Shown: positions 1 through 10,030 of the stretch, in pieces
Layout of the letters: every line of letters begins with the position of its first letter
Position numbering within the stretch: position 1 is the first letter of the stretch
NCBI GenBank assembly: GCA_963575745.1
Contig: CAUYUJ010018893.1
Coordinates: 678,694-742,693, forward strand
From: Prorocentrum cordatum
Lineage: Eukaryota; Sar; Dinophyceae; Prorocentrales; Prorocentraceae
Direction of reading: 5' to 3'
Length of the DNA stretch: 64,000 bases
Position numbers and translations under genes: made by a program
Notes under the pieces: model-generated
Seen by the model: only the letters and a program-made list of their open reading frames with translations
Databases searched by the model: none
What the model was told of the DNA's origin: nothing

Positions 1-382
1 GCCGTCCGCTTGCTATCCTGTGCTGGATCTGGGTAAGGCTCGCGGCCGCGCATGTCTTCTTGCCCTGTCGCTGCTTGCCCCGTCTTGGGCAGGCGCGGCT
101 AGGCGGGGCAGCGAGTTGCTTCTGGGTGCTGTGGCGCTCGTTTATGCTTCGCGGGGGGTCGCGTCTCTCCCGCCCTCAGTCGGGTGAGAGCCCTGCGCGC
201 TGCTCGTTCTGCTCAGTTTTCTGTGTCAGATAGGCAGGCTGAGAGCTTGATCATTTTAGGGGCCTCCTCTGCCGCCAGCCCCGGGCTTGTTCTGTCGGAG
301 GCTCAGGGCTCGGTTGCGCCTTGGGCACAGACCGCCGGCGCTCAATTCCTGGGGTCGTCTGTCTTCCACTGTTGAGGGAATT

Positions 383-785
383 GATGAGCGCGTCTTGCCC
401 TGTCAGGATCACCATCTGATCTGGGGTGAGGGAATTGCTCGGGCCAGCGCCTGGGGCCTGCGCCGAGGCTGGGAGTCGGCGCGGTCGGCTGCCGCGGCGA
501 CGGGGGCGAGGGGTGCCAGCGGAGGCGTTGCCATTCCCGTGCGCTCCTTGTTGGGCTGTCCTGACTATCCCGGGGGCAACGTTGCTGGGGGTCGGGGGCT
601 TGTCTGTTCCATTGCGCTTCCTACCCCCCTCCCTCCTGGTGGCTCCCGCTTATCTTTGCCGTTCTGAGGGGCCGTCTGGCATGAATCTCGACCATTTGTC
701 TAGGATTGTCCTGGTGCTCTCGACCTCGCCCTGCCCCCGGGTCTTGGGTGCCGATTTCAACGTGGGGCCTGGGGGATCCAGGGAT
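383..785 (+). pseudogene. Endonuclease (EEP/AP-like) domain remnant of LINE A
   Basis: This would be the target-nicking endonuclease of the element. Positions 401-570 read CQDHHLIWGEGIARASAWGL followed by an ARGASGGVAIPVR segment, matching the QEHH and SGG-A-I pattern at the start of such domains. After a frameshift, 640-775 read AYLCRSEGPSG and then GADFNVGP at 747-770. GADFN matches the (G)DFN metal/catalytic-site signature of exonuclease-endonuclease-phosphatase enzymes. At least one frameshift lies between about 570 and 640, and the distal catalytic histidine region is not recognisable, so no active enzyme is possible. Confidence 0.6.
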
Positions 786-802
786 CTCATTTTGCGGATG
801 AG

Positions 803-1817
803 ATGAAAGGTAATCTCATGTCGCCGAGTACGTCCGCGCACATCGCGATCGGCCCATGGATGCGGGGCTCTCGCCCCTGTGGAGATGCCCTTTCCCCCCG
901 AGTTCGCGGCGTTGAAAGCATTGGCCTCTCGGGCCCCCCGCCAATGCCCCGCGATGCTGCGGCGGGTCCGTATTCTCTGCCGCCTGTCTGGGATCGGGGT
1001 CGGGATGCGGTTGAGCGCGCTCCTGCTTTGATCGTCGCGTGCAACTTCCACGGGGCTTTGAGTCTGTTGTGTCCTCTCTACCATTGCTGGTCTGATCTTG
1101 CTGAGCGTGAGCAGGTGCCGTTGGTAGGGTCTTCGCCGGTCATGTTTGGTGCGCGTGGCTTGGGCCCGCAATTGGTCTGGCGTTCGATCCTTGCCCGGGA
1201 CTCTCGGGTTCGGCACCCTGGCCGCCGTGCTGCCAAGCGGTTCGGTGAGCAGCTTGAGGCGTTAATCCACGCTTCGCGGGGGGATCCTGTTTCTCCCGCA
1301 TCTAGGCGGTTTCCTGCTGCTGCGGCCGCCGCTGACCATTACCGCGGCCGAGGATGACCGCGGCGACTTGTTCGCGCGGGTGGCGAAGGCGGTAGGGGCC
1401 TCAGTGCCTCCGTCTTTCGGTCATCTGTATGTTCAGGTGCACGAGGCCGTCGAGGCCGCCGACTCGCTGCGTGCTGCTCGTGCCAGGGCCAAATGGAAGT
1501 CTTGGCCAAACGTGGGGGTGCAATCGGGTGCTGAGCGCTCTCGTTGGACGTTGAGGGGCCCTCTCTCTTGGGCGGCGAGCAACGCGCTGTCTGCGGAGGG
1601 GCGTTCCGACCTTCTCTCCTTGCTCAAGGCTGCGGTCACAGGTCTCGCGTCTACGCGGGGGGAAGGGAATGGGGATCATTTCTGGCAGTATTCCCCCCCC
1701 CGCTTTCCAGGCTCTCTGCCCGGGCCATCGTGGCATGTCTCACTCGTGCAAGGCCGCGTCGGCTGTCTCGAAGGATGGCCTCCATTGCAGGTATTTCTTA
1801 GTTTTGTCCGATGCTAG
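803..1817 (+). pseudogene. LINE A segment between endonuclease and RT
   Basis: Two open stretches (803-1357 and 1368-1817, different frames) have the position and composition expected of the region linking endonuclease and RT. The first contains LGPQLVWRSILARDSR and the second AVEAADSLRAARARAKWKSW, an alanine/arginine-rich helical stretch with a W-x-x-W pattern. No catalytic motif is expected here. The frame change at about 1360 is a lesion. Assignment depends mainly on the clearer neighbours on each side. Confidence 0.5.
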
Positions 1818-1924
1818 CCTCAACTTTCTCGGAGTTATCCTGTCCACCATCGAGTCCTTGGGACACGTGGCCCCCCAGTTTTTTTGTCATCTAGCTCGCG
1901 CGGCTCCCGGGGCCAGCTGGAGGC

Positions 1925-2190
1925 TGCAGGGCGGTCGGGGTGTTCTGCTCGGTTCAGGATGTTTGGGCTCTGCGGGCGGTCTTGGCGGTGGACTGGGGAT
2001 TATAATGCTCCCGTCGGTTCTGGGTTGCTGGCCAGTTTCGGGAAGCAGCTGGCGTTGCGTTGGCGCATGCTGTCGCTGCTGAGAGTCCTGTGGCCCGCAG
2101 CGAAGCCAGTTGCAGCAGTTTTCGGCCCCTCTAAGTCCCGCGAGAACAGCTGTCCTGGGAATCTTGAGGATAGGTGTAAGAGGCGCGGCT
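1925..2190 (+). pseudogene. Reverse transcriptase palm/thumb remnant of LINE A
   Basis: The frame starting at 1884 reads TGDYNAPVGSGLLASFGKQL, then FGPSKSRE around 2128-2150. The spacing resembles RT motifs C and D: a degenerate Y/F-x-DD region, a helix, then an SKS lysine motif. The YxDD aspartates are not both preserved. Upstream motifs A and B are absent or unreadable. This part alone would be weak, but it lies directly upstream of a well-recognised post-RT segment. Confidence 0.45.
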
Positions 2191-2496
2191 TTCCGATGGC
2201 GATTGCTCTCCGTTGTGTACACGCGTGCCAGCGCCGGCGCATCCTCAGTTTGGGGGGCTGGTTGAAACGGCCGCGCTATGGGAAGAGGGGGGCCATTGCT
2301 GGCTGCCCGATGGCCGCCGCGCTTAGCAGAGTTTACTGTGTCGAAGGGTGCGGTAGCATCCCGCCCTTCAGCGCGTTGATCTCGACGCGCACGTCGATGC
2401 CCAAGGGCTCTCATGTACGGGTCAGGCGGGCCAGGTTGTGAAAGGGATAGTTGCTTGCATGATCGCCTTAGGTTGTGTTGATAGGAAGGAGTTCGG

Positions 2497-3190
2497 GTGT
2501 TGCGCGCCCTTGATAGGGCGGCCGTTGTCTCCAGTTCCAGATTCGTCGATGAGAAGGTCGTCGACTTTCTAAGCCACCCTTTCCAATGTCTGTCTCGTTC
2601 CACGGTGAATCTCGGAGTGGACTACTCTGCGGGGAGGGCCGTCCGCGTGGCAGGCAGGTCTTCCATGATGAAGGCTCGCCTTGCCAGGGCTGGTCGTGCT
2701 GCGCGCCATCTTGAGAAGCAAGCTAAGGTTGTCGCGACGTCCACGCCGCTTAACGTTTTCTTTGCTTGGCCCCTAGCAGGGGCGGGGAACGGCTCGAAGA
2801 TCGCGGGCGTCGGCGACCGTGGCCCTAGCGCGCTTCGTTGTCGAGTCTTTTCGGTCGCGCGGCCTCGCAGCAAGCGAAGGCCTTTCACTGCCATCGCCAT
2901 CGTTGACGGAGAACCCACTTGGAGAGTGGCGTCTGCTCCGATGCTGTTTTCAGGTGGTCGCTTGATCACCCTTCCCGTCGGCCTGCTTCGGAGTCCGTGT
3001 TCAACCTTAAAAGCGTGTCGCTGGAGGAGAGTGGCGGGCCCTCTTTCGGCCCGTTGCTTCTCCCTCGTTCGCGCTGGATGGCGAGCGCGTGTCTTAGTGA
3101 CCCTGGTCGACGATTTCGGGAGGAACATCCCCCTGGGCCTGTTTTCCCCCGCTGTTTCGGTCCCTGGTCCGCGAAAGGTATTTCAGGATG
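2497..3190 (+). pseudogene. Post-RT segment of LINE A
   Basis: This open frame reads through 3354 and contains VNLGVDYSAGRAVRV at about 2610-2655, followed by an Arg/Ala-rich stretch (RLARAGRAARHLEKQAK). The 'LGVD-x-x-AGR' motif plus a basic helix is a conserved post-palm feature in the dinoflagellate-type LINE family I am comparing with. It is the longest undisturbed piece of element A. A second frame at 2919-3194 carries further similar-looking sequence, suggesting a frameshift near 2920. Confidence 0.5.
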
Positions 3191-3359
3191 TTAGGATGAG
3201 ATTGGGGTCGCCGCGTGGAGAAACGAGTTCAGGCGTCGTCGATGCCGCGGTAGCTCTTCGATCTCAGAAGCCCACTTTTTGCAGAAGGCCAGGGCCAGGG
3301 CCTTTGCCAAAGCCAGATCTGAGGCCTTGGGCAGCCTATCTCGCCTCTGCGTGAGTACT

Positions 3360-5340
3360 GCGGCCAGAGGGGCGCTGTTTTTTGTATCATCTCCTGCGGG
3401 TTTGCCCTCGTGCCCCTAGGCGATGTTGCGCGCCGGTCTAGTTGATCCGGACATGCATCATTGACGCTGTCTTGGAAGCTATGGTGTCGGGCGACGAGAG
3501 TGCCGTCTCTGTCTATAAATATATATATGTATGGTACCTTTCGGCGCCCCGCCGACGGGGGTCCTGGGCCCGAGGAGGAAATCGAAGGTGGGCCGTTCCT
3601 GGCGTGGCGCAACCGTCCCGAGCAGGCCCCTGATGGCAGTCCAGTGCAATCGTTATTGGGCCCCCTTGTTCGTCGATGGCTCTTGCTCGAGACGTGCCTT
3701 CGGATAGCGTTCGCGCGCCAGCAGTTCTGCCTGCGCGGTTGATGAGTCTGGGGAGAGGAGTGGCCAATTCAGACCCCCGTTTGGGGCCCCCATCTGCAAA
3801 CGCCTCCGTCTGCCGAGTTTTGTGCTTTCACGTGGGCCAATGTCTTGGCTGCCCATCCTAGGATTAGCCACGTTTTTTGTTGTTCTCTGTTTGTTGTTGT
3901 TTGTTGGTCCTTGCTGGCAGGTCCAAGGCCGAGCAACTTTCGCGCTGCAGAATGTACGCTGGCGCGTTCCTGCAGCGCCGCGGCCAATTGTCTTCGGCGT
4001 CCGAATGCTTGCATGTCGACGCTCGCAAAGCCGTCGATGATCCAAACATCAACGAGAGTGAGAGCTGGCGCGGGGTCGGCAATCGCCATGCCCAAATCGG
4101 CGCCAGCCTTGCCCTTTTGTTGCGCAGTGCTGATGAAGCGTTGCTCCAAGAAGCCAGTCGACCCGTGAAGTGCGCGAATGCTACCCTGAAGCTTGCTGCT
4201 AACCTCTCCCCCGTCTGGTCGGACATCAACTTCGAAGGCGTTGAATCTGTTGCTCGGCGAGGCTTCCCCCGTTATAGGCCGCCGCTGGGAATCCCGGGGC
4301 GGGGCCTGGCGTTGCATTGCCTGTCGTAGGGGGCGCACAACGAGAGTGGGCCCCACCTGGCCGGTGCCCCCCAGGGCAGTGAGTTGCATGCGACACGCCA
4401 GGGCCGCTTGGGACAGGAAATCCTGGCCTTCGACCGTTCTGACAACAGTGTGCTGTTTATTTGTGAGAGGTTTAAGTTTTTTTCGTCTGGCTGCATGGTT
4501 GAAGGCTTGGGTGCTCCTTGCATCTTCCACCTGCCCGTCGGGCTCGGCGCAGTTAGGGATATTTTGTGTCGAGGGCTGCATCCTCCTTACTCACCCTGAA
4601 AGCTAGGTGTCGGAGTCGAAATTGGGTCTTTCACTATTGACTGCTTCAATCGTGTCAGCAGCTCTGACGTCGACGTCCCGCCTCTGGGCCTGCCGCCAAG
4701 TGTGGTGCCGACGCCTGCTTTGGACGACTTGGCCACATATGCAGATTTTGGCTCGGAGTTCGCTGCTCGTGAGATGTGTGCCGCCACCGTCTTTGGGGAA
4801 AGCGCAAGGCCAGGGAGGGGTACCGTCACCTGCCCTGGGCTATACTGCTGATCTTCTTGCCGATGCGAGGCCGCCTCCGTCTCTTTTGGTCCGTTCCGAT
4901 GGGGGGGAATAAGCGGCTCGCTTCCTTCGCGGGGAGTGCGGCGCTCTCAGCGGTGATCGGCGCTGGGCTACTCCCATGCGTGACAGTGATGATGAGTCGC
5001 CTGTCGTAGAGGAGTCTGTGTCTGGTGGTCGTTGTCTCGCGAGTCAGCAGGAAGGTTTTGAAGGAGTGGCTGGCGCCAAGATGTGTTCCGACTTTAGAGT
5101 TGGTCTCATCGAGGGCTGGCCCCAAGTGTGTGCAACGAAACACGCCACACCGCAGGCCTCTCCTTCGGTGTGTCAGGAGGAGGATATTGCTCTCCTTGCT
5201 TCCACGAGACAGACGGCGGTGTCTGTGTCTCGTTCTTTGGAGAAGGAGGAGGAGGGCCTTGCTCCTCTCTTGCCTCTCCGCCCCTCTTCTCGTCCTCTAG
5301 ATGAGCAGGACAAGAAACCCTGCCTGAGGACGTGAACCAG
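3360..5340. other. Unassigned, partly coding-like sequence 3' of LINE A
   Basis: No family recognised. On + there is an open stretch at 3877-4329 (150 aa) and, after stops, one at about 4600-4850 reading GSFTIDCFNRVSSSDVDVPP. On - there is a 270-codon open frame at 3769-4581 with ordinary amino-acid composition. They overlap, so at most one can be real. The position just downstream of element A makes decayed LINE 3' sequence the simplest explanation. A TATAAATATATATATG run at 3514 is noted, but dinoflagellate-like promoters are not known to rely on it. Confidence 0.3.
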
Positions 5341-5370
5341 GAGGAGGAGGAGGAGGAGGAGGAGGAGGAT
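5341..5370 (+). repeat. (GAG)n purine tract
   Basis: About ten tandem GAG triplets with purines on the plus strand, read as poly-Glu in the frame 5332-5568. The rest of the interval to 5856 has no recognisable gene. Confidence 0.9.
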
Positions 5371-5856
5371 GTTCGTCGGCGTGCTGAGTATTCCAGGGAG
5401 ATCCTTTTGACGGCACGCCGACCTCAAAGCGATGTGCCTGTTGCGTTGTCTGCGTGCTCGCGGGTCAAGGACCCCCTCCCTTGTGCTGACCCCCCTTTCC
5501 CTCGCGTAGCGGATGAAGGTCCGCTGATGCCGCCGCGACTCGATGCGGACGGGGCGTCTTCTGGCTAGCACAGCTTCCTTGGCTCCTGCGCCTCCCTCCG
5601 TTGCAGGCGCTGTTTCCGAGGTTTCCTGGGCTCTGGAGGCGACGGCGTGGATGCCAAACAAAAGGGCCCTCCTTGGGCCGTGAACAAACACGACTCTGGA
5701 CGAACGGGTCCCAAATGAATTGTTGTTCCCCTTTGGTGGACAGCTTCCTGCTGGGATGGGTCTATGGGCCCCCTGCCATCGCGCGGCCGCTTCGCCGCTT
5801 TGGAGTGCCCTGGCCGCACTCCCTTCTCGAGCAGCTGGTTGCCGATTCCCGCCCAG
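5371..5856. other. No gene seen
   Basis: A short open frame continues to 5568 on +, and several overlapping frames cover the rest. None has a recognisable motif. Confidence 0.4.
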
Positions 5857-5990
5857 AGGAGGAGGAGGAGGAGGAGGAGGAGGAGGATGAGGAGGAGGAG
5901 GAGGAGGACGAGAAGGACGAGGAGGACGAGGAAGAGGAGGAGGAGGAGGCGGAGGCGGAGGAGCAGACGGAGGAGGAGGGCAGGAGAAGG
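5857..5990 (+). repeat. Imperfect (GAG)n tract
   Basis: A run of GAG/GAC/GCG triplets about 130 bp long, almost pure purine on the plus strand. It encodes poly-Glu on one frame and Leu-rich or Ser-rich runs on the minus strand. These frames are by-products of the repeat. Confidence 0.9.
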
Positions 5991-6296
5991 GTCCAGCTCC
6001 TCCAAGGGCTCAGGACTTGGCTACCCTTCATGGCAAGGTGAGGGGAAGCCGGCGCGGGGGCGTGGAGGGCACAGAGCGTTTCTGTATCCCTGCAGCGGCG
6101 GTAACGGGCGTGAACGGGGCAGGCTACGTCCTTCTTCGCGCCGGCGCCGTCTGGGAATCGGAACGTCGTCCGCGCATTTCCAGAGACAGCTCGGAGGTCA
6201 GCACGAGTCGCAACGTCACCTGGGGGGGTGGCGGCCAGGGCCGGGATTGGCCGCCCTCGTTGCTTCTGCCTCCAAGGAGATTAGATAAGGCCAGGA
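5991..6296. other. No gene seen
   Basis: GC-rich sequence with overlapping frames on + and no motif I recognise. Confidence 0.4.
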
Positions 6297-6490
6297 TGTT
6301 CCATGTATTTCAGGAGGGAAAGAAACACACAGACACAATTAATCGTCGAGTCCCAGGAAAATATGGGAAAATATGGGAATTTTGCTGGAAGACAAAAACC
6401 GAGAAAATATAGGAAAATATGGGGAATCATTTTATCTGTGTGTATTTATTTGTGTGTCCTGGGGTCCCTTCAGTACTTGATTTTTTTGAG
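6297..6490 (+). repeat. Dispersed AAAATATGGG repeat, copy 1
   Basis: An AT-rich island that starts near GAAACACACAGACACAATTA, carries several AAAATATGGG/AATATAGG decamers, and ends near GTGTGTCCTGGGG and CCCTTCAG. A second copy in the same orientation lies at 29771-29945 and is alignable by eye end to end. The start (ACACACAGACAC) and end (GTGTGTATTTATTTGTGTGTCC) are loosely complementary, hinting at an inverted-terminal structure, though imperfectly. Confidence 0.8.
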
Positions 6491-6699
6491 CTCCGCTGCC
6501 CGGCGAGCGAAGCGCGCCTGATGGCGGCCCTGGAGGCTCCGTCATGGGGTCCCAGCGCGGATGCAGATCCGAGCGGGCCTCCGGAAGTCTGCGTTTTTAC
6601 GTTTCGGTTCGTCGCTCCTTCACGGAAGGGGCATGCAGTGCCGCGACAGGCGGGCGAGGATGGCGGAACGGGGGGGAGGCTTTCCGTCGGACTTGTATA
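6491..6699. other. No gene seen
   Basis: No motif recognised on either strand. Confidence 0.4.
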
Positions 6700-6935
6700 C
6701 TTCAGGGCCTACTTCGATTCCATCGATCTGATTCGATTTCGGCCTTTCCAGGCTTGCTCGGACTCAGTCTGACCTTCCAGCGATCAGGTGCGGCCCGATG
6801 TTTGCATGGCGTTGTTGTGCATCCTGGCGAGGCCGATCCGATTCGATTTCGACTCTGTGCCGATGCAGGCCGATCCGTCTGACGTTCCGACCCCATCCGA
6901 TTGCCAGAGTCGATGTTGACTGATCCTGGTGGTTG
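6700..6935. repeat. Dispersed CCGATCCGATTCG repeat, copy 1
   Basis: Rich in GATCCGATTCGATTTCG-like words and containing GGCCCGATG, then GCATGGCG-TTGTTGTGCATCCTGGCG. The same succession recurs at 28040-28260 and 28905-29110, and a simpler GATTCGATT-rich stretch occurs at 35405-35620. The shared central part (CGATGC, TGGCGCTGTTGTGCA-CCTGGCG) makes this a dispersed family rather than just low complexity. Confidence 0.7.
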
Positions 6936-7639
6936 AGGTGGGATCAAGAGGAGGCGTGTAGAAATTGGAGACAGGCAGCGCGGGGTGATATGGGATATCG
7001 AGGAAGGATGTTGCCCTCGAGCTCGCATTCCTCTCCTCCTCTCTCGTCCCCCTTACCTTCCCCCTCCGAAGGATCCTGGGGGCGCCTGAAGGTTTTTCGG
7101 AGGTCCAGGGAGTATATCCCGGAGGCCCTCGGAGGTTCCTGAAGGTTCCTGGGGCTCAAACAGGGTCCATAAACATCCGGAAGCCTTGATGATTCTCTCC
7201 CTGAGTGGGGGGTGAGGGGCCGAAAGAGGAGGGGGTTAGGGGACAGGGCGCCTTCAGCGACCAATGAACATGGCTTTCCCCAGGGCTGGTAAGGGAGTTC
7301 CCCGCGAGCAAAATCCCCAACCACACCAAGATCGCTCGCTCCCGTTTGGTCTAGTTAGGGCTTTCGTCATCCTCAAGGGAGGGAAGGAGAGAAGAGCGAT
7401 GGTTCGGGAATGGGTTGGGGAAGCGGTGAGAGGAGAAGGAGAGGAGGGCATAGTCCTCCTCCGCCTCCCTCTTCTGCGCCCGCAGCCTTGGATACCGAGT
7501 GAGGGGAGAGGATGAGAGAAGAGGGGAAGGGAGGCAAGCTAGGTGCGCTAGCGTCACATCTGACGTCCTCCCCCTCCCTAGTCATGGAGTAGATCTCCCA
7601 TCTATTCGCACAGTCGGATAGCAAGCAGGGCAATGATCC
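6936..7639. other. Purine/pyrimidine-rich sequence without a gene
   Basis: Alternates between CT-rich and GA-rich stretches (for example GGAGGCGTG, CTCTCCTCCTCTCTCG, GAGAGGAGAAGGAGAGGAGG). Short open frames exist in several frames on both strands. None shows a domain. Confidence 0.4.
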
Positions 7640-7815
7640 CACGAGGGTACGCGATGGATGGAAAGGCATGACGTAAAAGAGTACGGCAGAGCTCAGCATG
7701 TCATAGCATGGCGTGGCATTGCGTAGTAAAGCGTTGCATCACAAAGCACAGCAACGCAAAGCAGGGCACCGCACAGCGGTGCACAACACAGCATCGCATT
7801 GCATGCCTTGGCATG
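7640..7815. repeat. Degenerate GCATNGCGT simple repeat
   Basis: Words such as GCATGGCGTGGCATTGCGTA, AAGCACAGCAACGCAAAGCA and GCATCGCATTGCATG recur about every 9-11 bases. This is a decayed short-unit tandem repeat. Confidence 0.7.
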
Positions 7816-8309
7816 GCGCCCTATGACTTGGAGGGCAAGTGGCTTCTCTACGAGAGGACAGGGCCTATCTGGAGTGCCGGCTCCATGTCTTCCGCAACCG
7901 TGCCTGCCCCATGTGGGCGCTTTCGAATGCCAAGTGCCGTCCAGAGGCGCGGGAACGAGGCCAGCGCCTCAGCGGGAGCACGATTTTGAATGACCGAAGC
8001 GCGGAAATGAGGGCGGCGCTTCAGCGGGAACACCCCTGTGGAAGAAGCAGAAACAATCTGATTGAAGAAAAAAGAAAAAACCGAATCATGAAATCCTGTG
8101 TGTAAGAAACAATGCGCGGAGAGGATGGGGCACTCTCCAGACAGAGTCAGGGGAGAGAGGAGAGTACTATTCAGATTGTGTAATTGTGAAGTGGAGGGGG
8201 AGGGGAGAGCAGGAATGGAGAGCCCTCCTTCCCCTCCTCCTCCTCCTCCTTCATTCCATTTCCTTATGAATCTCTCCTTCCTGTCGCACCCCAAGGCGTG
8301 TCAGCACGG
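7816..8309. other. No gene seen; AAAGAAAAAA and CTCC tracts
   Basis: Contains an A-rich stretch near 8066-8090 and a (CTC)n tract at about 8236-8256. No coding signal recognised. Confidence 0.4.
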
Positions 8310-8790
8310 CGGACCGGGCGTTTCGATTGAGCTTTCTTTACCATTCATGATCTTTCAGCTGAAAATGTGCAAGAGTGTCACGTATCGAGGGCGGGCCGTT
8401 TTCAAAATACGGCTTTCGCTTCAGCGCCGCGCGCATTCGTTTAAACATTTGCACGAGTTTCACGAATTGTCGGCAGTCCGTTTTTGAAATATGGCTCTGG
8501 CCTCATTGCCGCGCACATTCGCTCTAAGCATGTGCAAGAGTTTCACGGATGGAGGGCGGTCCGCTTTCAAAATGTGATTCTCGCCACAGCACCTGGCACC
8601 GTCGTCCTAAAGCAGTTTCAGGAGTTTCACAGACGGAGGGCGGTCCGTTTTCGAATTGCGGCTCTCGCCTCAGCGCCGCGCACATTCGTTGTGAGCATGT
8701 GCAAGAGCTTGATGGATGGAGGGTGGTCCGTTTTCAAATTGTGGTTCTCGCCTTAGCACCTCGCACATTCGTTTTAAGAGGTCACAGTAA
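8310..8790 (+). repeat. 82-84-bp tandem repeat, about 5 units
   Basis: Each unit contains CGCACATTCG, GCATGTGCAAGAGTTTCAC, GATGGAGGGCGGTCCG and TTTTCAAAATGTGGCTCTCG. The GGTCCG-type anchor falls at 8396, 8478, 8561, 8645 and 8728, giving periods of 82-84. Units are diverged by point changes. Because the period is not a multiple of three, open frames here change phase per unit. Confidence 0.85.
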
Positions 8791-8994
8791 TTTCTGAGGT
8801 TATCTCATGGTGAGCATCTTAGACAGTTGTTTTGGCACGATGTCGGACTGTCAGAGCACAACCGTTTCGTTGATTCGCGGTGTTGAGTCCCAGGAGTGTT
8901 TTTCAAGCGCGACTCAGGATCGTCAAGACGCAACAGTCAGGGTGAATCGCGGCGGCGTTGAAATTCCAGGGATGGTATTCTGGTACAGTTTGTG
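8791..8994. other. No gene seen
   Basis: Contains loosely repeated words (GATTCGCGGTGTTGAG and AATCGCGGCGGCGTTGAAA, about 75 bp apart), possibly one decayed tandem duplication. No coding motif. Confidence 0.4.
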
Positions 8995-9190
8995 ATTCTC
9001 AAGCAGTTGTCTTCAAACGGGGCGCTTCACTCAGTGAAGATGAATCTTTGTAGGAGCCTCAGACGAGGGAACTTGGAGGGAGGATTCTTGCAATATCGTT
9101 GATGGGTCTTGGGTTTACACTAGTCGTCCTCCCTGCCCCCTCCTCGTCCTTCTCGTCGTCGTCGTCGTCCTCCTCCTCTTGCCCTCCACT
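8995..9190 (+). repeat. Dispersed repeat X, copy 1, ending in a TCC tract
   Basis: Reads TTGTAGGAGCCT, GAACTTGGAGGGAGGAT, ATCGTTGATGGGTCTTGGG, TTTACACTAGTCGTCCTCC and runs into a pyrimidine triplet tract. The reverse complement of 63120-63300 shows the same succession, including its own triplet tract on the same side. So this is a dispersed repeat with a fixed flank next to a microsatellite. Confidence 0.75.
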
Positions 9191-9568
9191 CAGCGGCGAC
9201 GCCGGCGGCGGCCGCCCTTCTGCGCGAGGCGGGGCGCAGCCGGTGCTCTGAGGCTCCGGCCATGGGCGGGTTTTGGCCGCCGCTGGCGATCGGACGTGCG
9301 ACCGTTGGCCGTCGTCGGCGCGGCTCTGCCTTCTCTCCCAAAGGTGGAGGGGGCACGCCCCCCTCACCTCCGCCAACAACTGCCCACCACTCACCAGGCA
9401 TCGCTCGAACACGGACACACTGCATACACACAAACGCTCGGAGCTCCGCGTGGATTTCTCGTGTCGGCGCCTGGGCCCCCCTGGCGGCGCCTCGAGCGGG
9501 AGGGGGGTCCAGCGCCGATGCAAGAACTCCACGCGGACCTCCGAAATCCGCGCTGGCCTGTATTGTTT
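9191..9568. other. No gene seen
   Basis: GC-rich, with long overlapping open frames on both strands that I cannot assign. The 332-codon minus frame (9059-10057) runs through repeats X, Y and the satellite and is a repeat artefact. Confidence 0.4.
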
Positions 9569-9625
9569 CCCAACCATCCTGTGGTGTTGGGTCCTCGTGT
9601 TGAAGAGACAGCGCCCCGCGTTCCC
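9569..9625 (+). repeat. Satellite-flank module Y, copy 1
   Basis: Contains CCCAACCATCCTGTGGTGTT, GGGTCCTCGTGTTGAAGAGA and CAGCGCCCCGCGTTCC. Near-identical copies lie at 13877-13935 (reverse), 14253-14310 and 63529-63584. In each case a GAGCTCCACCGAAGGC satellite lies on the same side relative to the module. Confidence 0.85.
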
Positions 9626-9763
9626 ACTCCTCCTCCCCCCCTCCTTCCCCTCCTCCCTCTTCCCATCCGCCTCGTCATCGTCATCGTCAGCGTCATGATC
9701 GTCATCATCATCGCCATCGTCATGATCCACATCATCATGATCATCACCATCGCCATCGTCAGC
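9626..9763 (+). repeat. TCC tract followed by (ATC)n microsatellite
   Basis: CTCCTCC-rich to about 9670, then TCATCGTCATCG-type triplets to about 9760, between module Y and the satellite. Confidence 0.85.
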
Positions 9764-10030
9764 GCCGCATGTCGGCACACCCCTCACACGGTTCGTGGCC
9801 CCCATGGGGAGCTCCACTGAAGGCCTCAGCGGGAGCGTCCGCATGGCACGGCCGCACAATTTCGGCGCACCCCTCACACGGTTCGTGGACCCATAGGTAG
9901 CTCCACCGAAGGCCCCAGCGGGAGCGTCCACATGGCTCCGCTGCCTCAGGTCGGTGCACCCCTCACACAGTTCGAGGCCCCAGAGGGAGCTCCACCGAAG
10001 GCCCCAGCGGGAGCGTCCGCATGGCACTGG
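9764..10030 (+). repeat. GAGCTCCACCGAAGGC satellite, about 3 units of roughly 90 bp
   Basis: Units contain CACCCCTCACACGGTTCG, TGGCCCC, GGGAGCTCCACCGAAGGC, CCCAGCGGGAGCGTCC and CATGGCAC. Same core as the arrays at 12440-13820, 14340-15702 and 63640-64000, but with its own variable segment. Confidence 0.85.

Larger units (their letters stand above)
1..3360 (+). mobile_element. Decayed LINE-type retrotransposon A, 5' end cut by window edge
   Basis: Successive pieces in all three plus-strand frames read, in order, as an AP-endonuclease-like domain, a linker, a reverse-transcriptase palm remnant and a conserved post-RT segment. This is the usual order in a LINE ORF2. The pieces are separated by frameshifts and stops, so the copy is dead. 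The RT fingers and motif A (expected around 1.82-1.93 kb) are not recognisable, which suggests an internal deletion. Assignment rests on motif resemblance to dinoflagellate-type LINE proteins as I recall them; no search was run. Confidence 0.65.

Noticed and set aside
3514-3532. TATAAATATATATATGTA as a core promoter
   Set aside because: It lies within decayed retroelement sequence, with no gene starting downstream, and TATA boxes are not typical of the inferred organism.
3769-4581. 270-codon minus-strand frame with ordinary composition
   Set aside because: Overlaps plus-strand coding-like pieces downstream of LINE A, has no domain I recognise, and is within the length expected by chance in GC-rich DNA. 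Kept only as a note.
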